Below, one piece after another: positions 16,991 to 25,449 of a stretch of DNA of 64,000 bases (positions within the stretch are counted from its first letter, which is position 1; each line of letters begins with the position of its first letter). The translations under genes and the position numbers were made by a program. The stretch spans positions 1 to 64,000 of the forward strand of contig CBFHSF010000009.1 in NCBI GenBank assembly GCA_965658445.1. Reading direction: 5' to 3'. Origin of the DNA: CBFHSF01 sp965658445. GTDB taxonomy: Bacteria > Bacteroidota > Bacteroidia > Flavobacteriales > Schleiferiaceae. The notes beneath the pieces are model-generated. The model saw only the letters and a list, made by a program, of their open reading frames with translations, did not search any database and had not been told where the DNA came from.

Positions 16991-17393
16991 CCGCCTCGCG
17001 AACTTTTTTCTTTAAGTCCTCTGGAGTGTCCTCTTCCACTTTTTTCTGGATGTCCACTTCCATTTTCTGAAGCTCAATGATGATTTCGCCATACATCTTA
17101 GAGGCGAGCTTGGGGTGGTGTGTGTACCACGTAAAGCTCGTGTCAAAGTCGGCTTCCGTAATGTCATACTTCTCCCAAATCAGGTGATAGTAAGAAGCCA
17201 GCGTTGTGGTGTCTCCTAAGATTTTATTTCCGGTACGAGCGCCTTCTATGAGCAAGACATCCGTCATGACTTCCTTCATTTTGTCTTCGGGAAGGACGTA
17301 GTCCGGAATGGGCTCATTGTCTATGGTAGAGCTACAGCCCATCCAAAGAAGAGAACCCAGGAGAAAGAGCGCTATGTTAACGGTTGTACGCAA
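16923..17393 (-). CDS. DUF4296-type lipoprotein
   Basis: A lipoprotein signal peptide ends LLWMGC (Cys20). The mature part, IPDYVLPEDKMKEVMTDVLL, followed by helices and the Y-H-H-P-like WYTHHPKLASKMYGEI segment, is the pattern of the DUF4296 family, known only from Bacteroidota. Its start overlaps the end of pyrC by 17 bp, so the two are translationally close. The C-terminus is a charged coiled-coil-like tail that overlaps the epimerase gene on the opposite strand. Function unknown. Confidence 0.85.
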   Translation of the reverse strand: MRTTVNIALFLLGSLLWMGCSSTIDNEPIPDYVLPEDKMKEVMTDVLLIEGARTGNKILGDTTTLASYYHLIWEKYDITEADFDTSFTWYTHHPKLASKMYGEIIIELQKMEVDIQKKVEEDTPEDLKKKVREAVTNGLDERTEKIQKQTPLKGEK

Positions 17394-18717
17394 GTCTCAT
17401 GGCAGATTTTACGGGAGATAACTTCCCATTTTCATAAACGACTTCTCCGTTGAGAATCGTATGCGTAACGCGAGAAGCAAAAGTGTTTCCTTCAAAAGGA
17501 GACCACTTACACTTGTACAAGATATTGTCTTTGGTTACGGTCCAAGGAGAAGAGGGGTCTACCAATACGAGGTCCGCGTAATAGCCTTCTCTAATAAATC
17601 CTCTGTCCACAATGCCAAAGAGGAGTGCGGGGTTGTGACACATTTTCTGAACGAGCATTTCCATGTCCATTCTTCCCTTGCGAACGGCCTCCATCATGGC
17701 GGGCAATCCATGCTGAACCAAAGGTCCACCGGAAGGTGCCGTAGGATAGGTGTTGTTCTTTTCTTCCAAGGTATGAGGGGCGTGGTCTGTGGCGATCACG
17801 TCAATTCTTCCGTCGCGAACGGCTTCCCAAATTTCTTCTCGATCTGCCGCGGTCTTTACTGCGGGGTTCCACTTGATAAAGGCGCCCTTCTCTGCGTAGA
17901 AAGAATCGTCAAACCATAGGTGGTGAATACAGGCCTCAGAAGTGATCTTCTTTTCGCCCAATGGACCCTTCTCAAACAAATGCGTTTCCTTACCCGTAGA
18001 GATGTGGAAGACGTGAAGTCTAGATCCGTGTTTTTTGGCCAACTCTACCGCAGAGCTAGAAGACAAGTAACATGCTTCCTCTGAGCGGATAATGGGGTGT
18101 TGGTCAAAGGGAATGTTTTCGCCGTATTTTTCTAGAGCCGCCTCGTAATTGGCTCGGATGGTGGCCTCGTCTTCACAGTGGGTGATGAGTTGGTTGTCTA
18201 CCTGGCTAAAGATTTTTTCTAGGGCGTTGAGGTCGTCTACCAGCATATTTCCGGTAGAGGATCCCATAAATATTTTAATTCCGGGAATGCGGCTTTTGTC
18301 CGCTTTCTTGAGTTCTTCTAAATTGTCGTTGGTGGCTCCAAGGTTAAATCCGTAGTTGGCGTGAGACACCTTTGCCGCGCGGTCGTATTTCTTCTCCAAC
18401 TCCTCAAGGGTAGTGGCTTGGGGAACGGTGTTGGGCTGTTCTATGTAACTGGTGGTTCCACCGGCCAAGGCTGCCAAACTCTCAGACTGGATATCTCCTT
18501 TGTGAGTCAGTCCGGGCTCTCTAAAGTGCACTTGATCGTCAATGATTCCCGGGAGTAGGAACTTGCCTTCTGCTTCAATGATTTTGGTCTCTGGCTTTTG
18601 TTGCGAGATCGAAGAATCTATCTTTTCTATGCGACCGTTTTCAATGTAAACATCTCCTGAAATAATCTGCCCTTCGTTAACAATGCGGGCGTTCTTGATA
18701 AGAATAGAACTTGACAT
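17377..18717 (-). CDS. pyrC: Dihydroorotase
   Basis: Amidohydrolase cyclising carbamoyl-aspartate to dihydroorotate in pyrimidine synthesis; 446 residues, class I type. Signatures are VHFREPGLTHKGD (from residue 63), IKIFMGSSTGNM, a HIST segment, and ATDHAPHTLEEK near the end. The usual first metal pair D-x-H-x-H reads D-D-Q-V-H here, so Gln62 stands where the first His is expected. The remaining ligands appear present. It overlaps the downstream DUF4296 lipoprotein gene and lies about 115 bp after the mannosyltransferase gene on the same strand. Confidence 0.93.
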   Translation of the reverse strand: MSSSILIKNARIVNEGQIISGDVYIENGRIEKIDSSISQQKPETKIIEAEGKFLLPGIIDDQVHFREPGLTHKGDIQSESLAALAGGTTSYIEQPNTVPQATTLEELEKKYDRAAKVSHANYGFNLGATNDNLEELKKADKSRIPGIKIFMGSSTGNMLVDDLNALEKIFSQVDNQLITHCEDEATIRANYEAALEKYGENIPFDQHPIIRSEEACYLSSSSAVELAKKHGSRLHVFHISTGKETHLFEKGPLGEKKITSEACIHHLWFDDSFYAEKGAFIKWNPAVKTAADREEIWEAVRDGRIDVIATDHAPHTLEEKNNTYPTAPSGGPLVQHGLPAMMEAVRKGRMDMEMLVQKMCHNPALLFGIVDRGFIREGYYADLVLVDPSSPWTVTKDNILYKCKWSPFEGNTFASRVTHTILNGEVVYENGKLSPVKSAMRLAYNR

Positions 18718-18834
18718 ATCTAAGCGTTGTATAAGCGATTTAACTATGCGTTAATTACCGTTGCGTTTGCGACCCCAAAGGTCGAGAAAAATCAGAGAAA
18801 AAACGGGTAATCTCCCAGTGAATTGTTCCGAGAA

Positions 18835-19572
18835 TTACGCCTTCTGCTTGTAGGTCTTAAAGAAGCTAGAAAACTTCAAACTCAAAACGCCAAAAATGGC
18901 TTCTTTGATAATGCCCTTGGACATTTTAGATGTACCCCTGGTGCGGTCAGTAAAGATTACGGGAACCTCCGTCAAGTGAAATCCGTACTTCCAAGCCTTG
19001 AACTTCATCTCAATTTGGAAGGCGTAGCCCACAAACTTGATTTTGTTAAAGCGAATGTTTTCCAAGACTTTTCTCTTGTAACAGATAAAACCTGCTGTGG
19101 TGTCATTGATGGGCAAACCCGTTACAATTCTCACGTACTTTGAAGCAAAGTAGGAAAGCAAAACGCGAGACATGGGCCAGTTGACCACATTGACTCCCGT
19201 AATGTATCTAGAGCCAATGGCTAAATCTGCATTTTCTTCAATGCAAGCCTGTCTCAATCGTACGAGATCTTTGGGGTTGTGAGAGAAGTCGGCGTCCATT
19301 TCAAAGACAAAGTCGTAATATCTTTCTAGGCTCCACTTAAAGCCGTGGATGTAGGCAGTGCCCAAGCCCATTTTCCCAGCGCGCTCCTCTAGGTGGAGGC
19401 GTCCCGAGTATTTTTCCTGTAAATCCTTCACCATCTGACCCGTCCCATCTGGTGAACCGTCATCGACAATGAGAATGTCGAAGTCGTGCTCTAGACCAAA
19501 TACGGTTTCGATAATATCGATAATATTATCTTTCTCGTTATAGGTAGGGATTACAACAATAGAATCGGACAA
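18835..19572 (-). CDS. Polyprenol monophosphomannose synthase-like glycosyltransferase (GT2)
   Basis: Family 2 glycosyltransferase of 245 residues with VDDGSPDGTG (Asp37, Asp38) and EMDADFSHNP (DxD at 93-95), then the DRTRGTSKM segment typical of dolichyl-phosphate mannose synthases. It should transfer mannose from GDP-mannose to a polyprenyl phosphate at the inner face of the membrane. There is no C-terminal membrane domain, as in the short bacterial members. It is the first gene of the minus-strand set with pyrC and the DUF4296 lipoprotein. Confidence 0.9.
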   Translation of the reverse strand: MSDSIVVIPTYNEKDNIIDIIETVFGLEHDFDILIVDDGSPDGTGQMVKDLQEKYSGRLHLEERAGKMGLGTAYIHGFKWSLERYYDFVFEMDADFSHNPKDLVRLRQACIEENADLAIGSRYITGVNVVNWPMSRVLLSYFASKYVRIVTGLPINDTTAGFICYKRKVLENIRFNKIKFVGYAFQIEMKFKAWKYGFHLTEVPVIFTDRTRGTSKMSKGIIKEAIFGVLSLKFSSFFKTYKQKA

Positions 19573-19698
19573 GGACTCGGTTTTTTAAAAAAGTGAATGC
19601 CAAATGTAAACAAATAGACGTTTTCAACGGTAGAGCCACTAAATTATTGAGGCTTTTTTAACAAGTCATGTCAACTTTAGCTAATTTCATCCACCCGT

Positions 19699-20856
19699 AT
19701 GGATATATACAGCAATAAAAATCTTTGGAAGCTCACCCTTTTTATCACGGCCGTTCTCATTGGTGTGGGAACGCTCTGGTACACAGAAACCTTCCTCAAA
19801 GAACTTCGCCAAGAAGAAGAGAAGAACATTAAAATCTGGGCCAATGCGGTTCAGGTGGCCACCACAGCAACCAGTGGAGAAGACCTCTCCTTTGCCACGA
19901 GCTACATCACCAACAACAACACCATTCCGGTTATTCTCACGGACGAGGAAGGCAATATCATCACCTCTCGAAATTTGAAAAAGGGTCGCGAGAACGATGC
20001 CGATTACCTCAAGGCACAGATGTTGGCCATGGCCGAGGAGAACGATCCCATTGAAATCGTTTACGACCAGGACAAAAAGAACTACCTCTATTACAAGGAA
20101 TCCATTTTGCTGACCAAGCTTAGAGTTTATCCCATGGTTTTGCTGGGAGTGATCGGTCTGTTTGTGGGCATTGCGTACTTGGCTTTTTCGGCTTCGCGCC
20201 GAGCCGAGCAGAATAGGGTGTGGACGGGAATGGCTAAGGAGACGGCTCACCAAATTGGCACACCGCTTTCGTCCCTGATGGGTTGGATAGAAATCCTTCG
20301 CACCCAAAACACCGACGAGTCCATGTTGGTAGAAATGGAAAACGACATCAATCGACTAACTGTCATCACCGATAGATTTTCTAAGATCGGCTCGCAGCCC
20401 ACATTAAAAAGCGAGAACTTAAAGGACCTTGTAGAGCAGTCGGTAACGTATTTCGAAAAGCGCATTTCCAAAAAGATCAAGCTGTCTTTTAAAGTAGAAG
20501 AAGGTGGTTTTTACCAAGTGGTCATGAATCCTCAGCTCATGGGATGGGTTGTAGAAAACTTGATACGCAACTCCGTGGACGCCATTGAAGGTCCTGGAGA
20601 AATCAACCTCTACCTATCTCAACATGGCAAGAACATCCGCTTGGATGTGGAAGATTCTGGAAAGGGAATTCCCTATCGTCAGATGCAGGCCGTCTTTAGA
20701 CCCGGATTCACTACCAAAACTCGCGGTTGGGGACTGGGCCTTTCGCTGGCAAAGCGCATCGTAGAAAACTACCACAACGGAAAGATTTTCGTTGCGAAAT
20801 CTGAGGTGGGAACGGGAACCACATTTAGGATTTCCCTACCTCGCATCACGCAGTAA
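19699..20856 (+). CDS. Sensor histidine kinase
   Basis: Two membrane segments (about 10-29 and 145-164) enclose a periplasmic sensing region of roughly 115 residues. The kinase core starts with the H-box ETAHQIGTPLSSL (phosphorylated His184). N-box NLIRNSVDAI at 287-296, G1 DSGKGIP at 319-325 and G2 GWGLGLSL at 343-350 are all intact. No HAMP domain and no response regulator gene are adjacent, so it is an orphan kinase here. Its stop is 4 bp before the hemW ATG, so the two genes are very likely co-transcribed. Confidence 0.94.
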   Translation: MDIYSNKNLWKLTLFITAVLIGVGTLWYTETFLKELRQEEEKNIKIWANAVQVATTATSGEDLSFATSYITNNNTIPVILTDEEGNIITSRNLKKGRENDADYLKAQMLAMAEENDPIEIVYDQDKKNYLYYKESILLTKLRVYPMVLLGVIGLFVGIAYLAFSASRRAEQNRVWTGMAKETAHQIGTPLSSLMGWIEILRTQNTDESMLVEMENDINRLTVITDRFSKIGSQPTLKSENLKDLVEQSVTYFEKRISKKIKLSFKVEEGGFYQVVMNPQLMGWVVENLIRNSVDAIEGPGEINLYLSQHGKNIRLDVEDSGKGIPYRQMQAVFRPGFTTKTRGWGLGLSLAKRIVENYHNGKIFVAKSEVGTGTTFRISLPRITQ

Positions 20857-20860
20857 CTTA

Positions 20861-21988
20861 ATGGCCGGAATCTATCTTCACATACCGTTTTGCAGAAAGG
20901 CGTGTACCTATTGCGACTTTCACTTCAGCACTAAAATGGATACCTATCCACAGGTGGTGGAAGCCATGCAAAGAGAGCTCGTCCAAAGGGCTCAAGAACT
21001 CAAAGGACAAACGGTGGATACGGTTTATTTTGGAGGGGGAACGCCTTCTGTTTTGGTGCCGGCTGATTTGCAAGCAATAATAGAAACCATTCACAGAGAG
21101 TTTTCAGTAAACTCCACATTGGAGTTCACCTTTGAGGTCAACCCGGAAGACGTCACCAAAGAGTCCTTGCAAACGTGGAAGGGTGCGGGCATCAATCGTC
21201 TGAGCATGGGTATTCAGTCCTTTCGGGATGAGGATTTGGCCTTTATGAACCGCAATCACGTGGGCGGTCAAAGTGAGGCTTCGATTAAAGCGGCCCAAGA
21301 CGCAGGTTTTGAAAACCTGACCATAGATTTGATTTACGGCGTGCCCACAGCCACCAGGGCGCATTGGATAGAAAACGTACAAAAGGCCATTGATCTCGGT
21401 GTACCTCATTTGTCTAGTTACGCCTTGACGGTGGAAGAAAAAACGGCCTTGGCCCACCAAATCAAAACTCAAAAAATAAAACCCTTGGACGAGGAAGAGG
21501 CGCATCAGCAATTTTTGCTCCTCACCCAAATGGCGACAGCCGCAGGCTTTGAACATTACGAAATTTCCAATTTGGCCAAACCCGGATACCGCGCCGTACA
21601 CAACAGTCAGTACTGGCATGGCGTGCCCTATTTGGGGGCGGGACCTTCTGCGCATTCCTATGATGGGAAAAACCGTCGTTGGAATCGAGCCAACAATGTC
21701 TTGTACTCCAAGGCGGTTCTCTCCGGAGAGACCTATTGGGAAGGGGAGACGCTCACCGAAGCGGACCGATACAACGAAACGGTTATGACCCGTCTGCGCC
21801 TCTTGGAAGGACTGCCCAAGAATTATGTAGAGAAGCATTTTTCGGAACCCTTCCAAAACCATTTGGTGGCAGAACTGAAAGCGGAATTGGCTGCTGGAAG
21901 AATTGTAGACAACGGCACGCATTACGCCATTTCTCCAGAACATAGATTCTCTGCAGACGGCATCGCGTCAAATCTTTTTTACCTTTAA
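20861..21988 (+). CDS. hemW: HemW-like radical SAM protein
   Basis: The N-terminus carries the radical SAM cluster CRKACTYC (Cys11, 15, 18) after IYLHIPF, followed by CDF, exactly as in HemW, the haem chaperone once annotated as oxygen-independent coproporphyrinogen oxidase. GGGTPSVL and the C-terminal HemN-like region, with YNETVMTRLRLLEGL, complete the family pattern. Length 375 is typical. True coproporphyrinogen dehydrogenases are longer with an extra N-terminal Cys motif, absent here. The ATG at 20861 lies 4 bp after the kinase stop; an upstream in-frame start would lie inside the kinase gene. Confidence 0.93.
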   Translation: MAGIYLHIPFCRKACTYCDFHFSTKMDTYPQVVEAMQRELVQRAQELKGQTVDTVYFGGGTPSVLVPADLQAIIETIHREFSVNSTLEFTFEVNPEDVTKESLQTWKGAGINRLSMGIQSFRDEDLAFMNRNHVGGQSEASIKAAQDAGFENLTIDLIYGVPTATRAHWIENVQKAIDLGVPHLSSYALTVEEKTALAHQIKTQKIKPLDEEEAHQQFLLLTQMATAAGFEHYEISNLAKPGYRAVHNSQYWHGVPYLGAGPSAHSYDGKNRRWNRANNVLYSKAVLSGETYWEGETLTEADRYNETVMTRLRLLEGLPKNYVEKHFSEPFQNHLVAELKAELAAGRIVDNGTHYAISPEHRFSADGIASNLFYL

Positions 21989-22026
21989 ACGCATTCAAAA
22001 AGAAACTAAACACACCCAACACTTTC

Positions 22027-22791
22027 ATGAAAGTCATTACCCCCTTTAATAGCGCTAGGTACCAATCCGACCTCACAAAGCCCATGGATATTTCCATAGC
22101 CGTGAGAGATATTGAAGAGGCCACGCGCGCTTGGTATGTGGGCCGTGCAGAAATTGAGCCCGTGCGCATCGGCGGATGGGTAGGGACGGTAAAAAATGGT
22201 TCGGGGGTGAATTTTTACTCTGTGTATTTTTCGCCACACGCCCACGGAACGCATACAGAAACCTTGGGCCACGTCATGGAAGAAAAGCAGTCTATTGACC
22301 GTAGACTTTCCAAATATTTTTTTGTTTCTCAGGTCATCACTTGTTCATTGGATGAGGTCGACGGTGATCGCATTATCAATACCGAGGCGGTTCTCAATGC
22401 CATTGACACCAACTGTCCTCCAGAGGCCGTAATACTCAGAACACCGCCCAATGCGGAGGCCGCCAAGAAATTCATCAATTACTCCAATACCAATCCTCCC
22501 TATATGGAAGCCGCTTTGGCTGCGCGCCTGGCCGATTTGGGAGTAGAACACCTCCTGATAGACACTCCTTCTGTTGACAAGGAAGAGGATGGCGGAGCTT
22601 TGGCAGCCCACCACGCCTTTTGGTGCACGCAGTCGGATTCTCCCAGAGAAAATGCCACCATTTCTGAATTGATTTACGTCCCCGACGAAGTTGCCGATGA
22701 CCTATATTTATTGGAGTTACAGATTGCTCCCATAGAAAACGACGCCTCGCCCAGTCGCCCCACTTTGTATAAAATGCAACTTTTGGAGTAA
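22027..22791 (+). CDS. Cyclase family protein (kynurenine formamidase-like)
   Basis: The 254-residue protein carries HAHGTHTE at residues 71-78 and a nearby His82, the metal-binding signature of the cyclase/arylformamidase family (usual form H-x-G-T-H-x-D). LLIDTPSVDKEEDGG near residue 177 fits the second conserved region. Members hydrolyse N-formylkynurenine or related amides using bound metal. No other tryptophan-degradation gene is near, so the substrate is uncertain. It starts 38 bp after hemW and may share its transcript. Confidence 0.85.
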   Translation: MKVITPFNSARYQSDLTKPMDISIAVRDIEEATRAWYVGRAEIEPVRIGGWVGTVKNGSGVNFYSVYFSPHAHGTHTETLGHVMEEKQSIDRRLSKYFFVSQVITCSLDEVDGDRIINTEAVLNAIDTNCPPEAVILRTPPNAEAAKKFINYSNTNPPYMEAALAARLADLGVEHLLIDTPSVDKEEDGGALAAHHAFWCTQSDSPRENATISELIYVPDEVADDLYLLELQIAPIENDASPSRPTLYKMQLLE

Positions 22792-22894
22792 CTTTATGGG
22801 ACTCTGAATCGTCTTACTTGGTAGATGCGTAGTTAGAGAGAGTTAATATCTCGCTGCTTTAACCACGTTGGAAAGATCACGCAAACAAACCTCC

Positions 22895-25366
22895 ATGAAA
22901 AAAACCGTACTCCTCAACCTCAAGTTTTTTCTCCTCTTTATATTTCTCGTGCCTACGCTCTCGTGGGCTCAGGATTACGTCTATACAGGTGTAGTCTACG
23001 ATCAAGAAACGCAAGAGTCACTGCCCTTTGTGAATGTGACCATTAACAATACGCGGGTAGGTATTGCTGCGGATGTAGACGGCAAGTTTGAGATTCGATC
23101 GGACCGTCCCATTACCCACCTCACTTTTAGTTTTATTGGATACGAAAGGCTAACCATGCCCATCACACCCAACACGCCCACCAAGTTGGAAGTGTACTTG
23201 AAAGAGGCTACCAATACATTGAGAGAAGTGGACGTTACGGCGGGAGAGAACCCTGCCTTTAGGATCATCCGCAAGGTAATTGCCAACAAAAAGAAGAACC
23301 ACCCCGACAAATTAGATTCTTACAAGTACACCTCGTACAACAAGTTGTTGGTGACCATCAAGGCAGACTCCATGCCTCCGATGTTTGACACCACGTTTGT
23401 GGCCCTTGAGGACACCAGTTACACAGAGATTGATTCTTCCGGATACGAGCTGCAAAAATTCATGGATTCTCAACACATCTTTATTATGGAAAGTGTGACA
23501 GAGAAGACCTATAAGCGTCCCAATTCTTCTGAGGAAAAAGTCTTGGCCACGCGGACGGCGGGAATCAACCAACCGCTGTTTGTTTTGGTCTCTAGTCAGG
23601 TATTGAGCTTTTCCTTTTACGACGACTTTATTTCCATTTTAGGCAAGGATTTTCTGAGTCCACTGACCAGTGGTTCTCTGTCCCGATACGTCTATCTCAT
23701 CAACGATACCATATACCAAGGGCAGGATTCCGTCTTTGTGATAGAATACTTCCCGGTAAAGGACCCCAAGATTCCCAGTATGACAGGGGTTCTCTACATC
23801 AACTCCGACGGATACGCTCTGCAAAACGTAACGGCAGAGCCTTTCGAAAAGGAAGGGATTGGAATTACCATTCAGCAGAAATACGACAAGGTAGAGGGCG
23901 CCTGGTTCCCACAGCAGCTCAACTACGACTTTAGAATTTACGGAATCAGTGTCAACGAAGTCCAACCCATTGGGATCGGTCGGACCTATATAAAAGACAT
24001 ACAAATCAACCCCGAAGTCAATACGCGGGACTTTGCCGCAGCGGACGTCGTCCTGGTGGATTCTTCTCTGACCAAAGATCAGGCCTATTGGAATAAACTG
24101 CGCGGAGATACTCTGGATTCCAAAGAACTCAGAACGTATGAGTTTATCGATTCCATTGGTGAAGAATTTGAGTTGGACGCGCAGATAGAGAAACTTCAAG
24201 TGCTCCTAGATGGGCGCTTTCCTTACAAGTGGATGGAGTTTCCGTTTGACAAGGTCCTCTCCTTTAACATTTACGAAGGTCTGCGTTTGGGCGCGGGGAT
24301 AGAGACCAATGACAAACTCATAAAGGGTGTTCGACTCAAAGGGTACTTGGGATATGGTTTTAATGACGAAGTTTTCAAATATGGCTACGGTGCCGAAATA
24401 ATGCTCAACCGCCGATGGGATTGGGTCGTTGGGGGAGGCTATTCCTTTGATATCTCTGAGACCGGTCGCACGAGAAATCACCTAGAACGCAAGGCCAATT
24501 TACTGTCTAACAACACTCGCTTTTTCTGGATTGAGCAGTTTGACGAGGTGTCTCGATTTGAAATTTACACCCAAACGGATCTTACGCCATATCTCCGATT
24601 TCATGGACAGTTTACCCGTGACAATCGATGGGTTGTGGGTGACTACCGATATCAGACAACGTCTACAGATGGCATCATTACCAAGGCCAACGGGTTTAAC
24701 TTTTCTTCGGTTTTGGCAGGATTCCGTTGGAGCCCCAACGATGAAATCATGGAGACTCCCTTGGGGCGTAGAGAGCTGACCAAGGGAACTCCGGTATTCT
24801 ACTTTGATGCCGAGCGTGGATTCCAATGGGAAGATTTTGGCGACTACGACTACACTCGATTACAAGCGGCTATAGACTATCGATTTAAGACCGTATCCAT
24901 GGGAGAATCGCAGTTTATTTTACGCGGGGGATATGTAGATCCTTCCGTTCCGCTTTCCAAATTATTCTACCCATCGGCCAACGTGCCTTCGCGTGAGTAC
25001 TTGAGCATTACCACCTCCAGTACGGGAACTTTTGAGGCCATGAGAAACAACGAGTTCTTGGCGGATCGATACCTGTCCTTGACCTTCCGACAGAACTTTT
25101 TCCAGCGCTGGGGAAAGCCCTGGGATGTTGAGTGGGACTTGGAATTTGTAGCAGCGGCCTACTTCGGTTGGTTGGATCAGCCAGGCAATCACCAGAACAT
25201 CTTTATCCAATCGGGAGAGCACGGATATTACGAAACCGGTTTGGAGATGAACAAGATGTGGAACGGAATGGGTATAGGTGTTTACCGAAGATTTGGTCCC
25301 TACACACTTCCCATAGAAATCGACAACTGGGCCTTTAAGTTGAGCTACCGATTTGATCTGTTTTAA
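22895..25366 (+). CDS. DUF5686 / carboxypeptidase-regulatory-like outer-membrane protein
   Basis: A signal peptide (cleavage after about Ala25, SWAQ) is followed by a carboxypeptidase-regulatory-like beta sandwich (about residues 28-105). The long remainder, beginning FRIIRKVIANKKKNHPDKL, is the DUF5686 region. Its C-terminal half reads as alternating amphipathic strands ending in an aromatic F (YRFDLF), as in outer-membrane barrels. The family is specific to Bacteroidota, and its function is not established. The ATG at 22895 gives a clean signal peptide; a TTG at 22868 would add nine polar residues in front. It is probably transcribed alone. Confidence 0.88.
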   Translation: MKKTVLLNLKFFLLFIFLVPTLSWAQDYVYTGVVYDQETQESLPFVNVTINNTRVGIAADVDGKFEIRSDRPITHLTFSFIGYERLTMPITPNTPTKLEVYLKEATNTLREVDVTAGENPAFRIIRKVIANKKKNHPDKLDSYKYTSYNKLLVTIKADSMPPMFDTTFVALEDTSYTEIDSSGYELQKFMDSQHIFIMESVTEKTYKRPNSSEEKVLATRTAGINQPLFVLVSSQVLSFSFYDDFISILGKDFLSPLTSGSLSRYVYLINDTIYQGQDSVFVIEYFPVKDPKIPSMTGVLYINSDGYALQNVTAEPFEKEGIGITIQQKYDKVEGAWFPQQLNYDFRIYGISVNEVQPIGIGRTYIKDIQINPEVNTRDFAAADVVLVDSSLTKDQAYWNKLRGDTLDSKELRTYEFIDSIGEEFELDAQIEKLQVLLDGRFPYKWMEFPFDKVLSFNIYEGLRLGAGIETNDKLIKGVRLKGYLGYGFNDEVFKYGYGAEIMLNRRWDWVVGGGYSFDISETGRTRNHLERKANLLSNNTRFFWIEQFDEVSRFEIYTQTDLTPYLRFHGQFTRDNRWVVGDYRYQTTSTDGIITKANGFNFSSVLAGFRWSPNDEIMETPLGRRELTKGTPVFYFDAERGFQWEDFGDYDYTRLQAAIDYRFKTVSMGESQFILRGGYVDPSVPLSKLFYPSANVPSREYLSITTSSTGTFEAMRNNEFLADRYLSLTFRQNFFQRWGKPWDVEWDLEFVAAAYFGWLDQPGNHQNIFIQSGEHGYYETGLEMNKMWNGMGIGVYRRFGPYTLPIEIDNWAFKLSYRFDLF

Positions 25367-25419
25367 GGTATAGTTCTCATTCTTAAAATGTGGAGGCCTC
25401 ATCATCTAGGTGAAATAAT

Positions 25420-25427
25420 TACCTTTG
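25420..25427 (+). promoter_or_regulatory. -7 promoter box TACCTTTG that fixes the start of the RND gene
   Basis: The box fits TAnnTTTG. Its G lies just before a GTG in frame with the RND gene. Transcription would begin near 25434, so translation must start at the ATG at 25450, not the GTG at 25429. Confidence 0.6.
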
Positions 25428-25449
25428 TGTGCCATTCACTCTGAAGTCT

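Noticed and set aside
21104..21943. Long antisense frame (279 codons) opposite hemW
   Set aside because: hemW is clear; the antisense translation has no domain.
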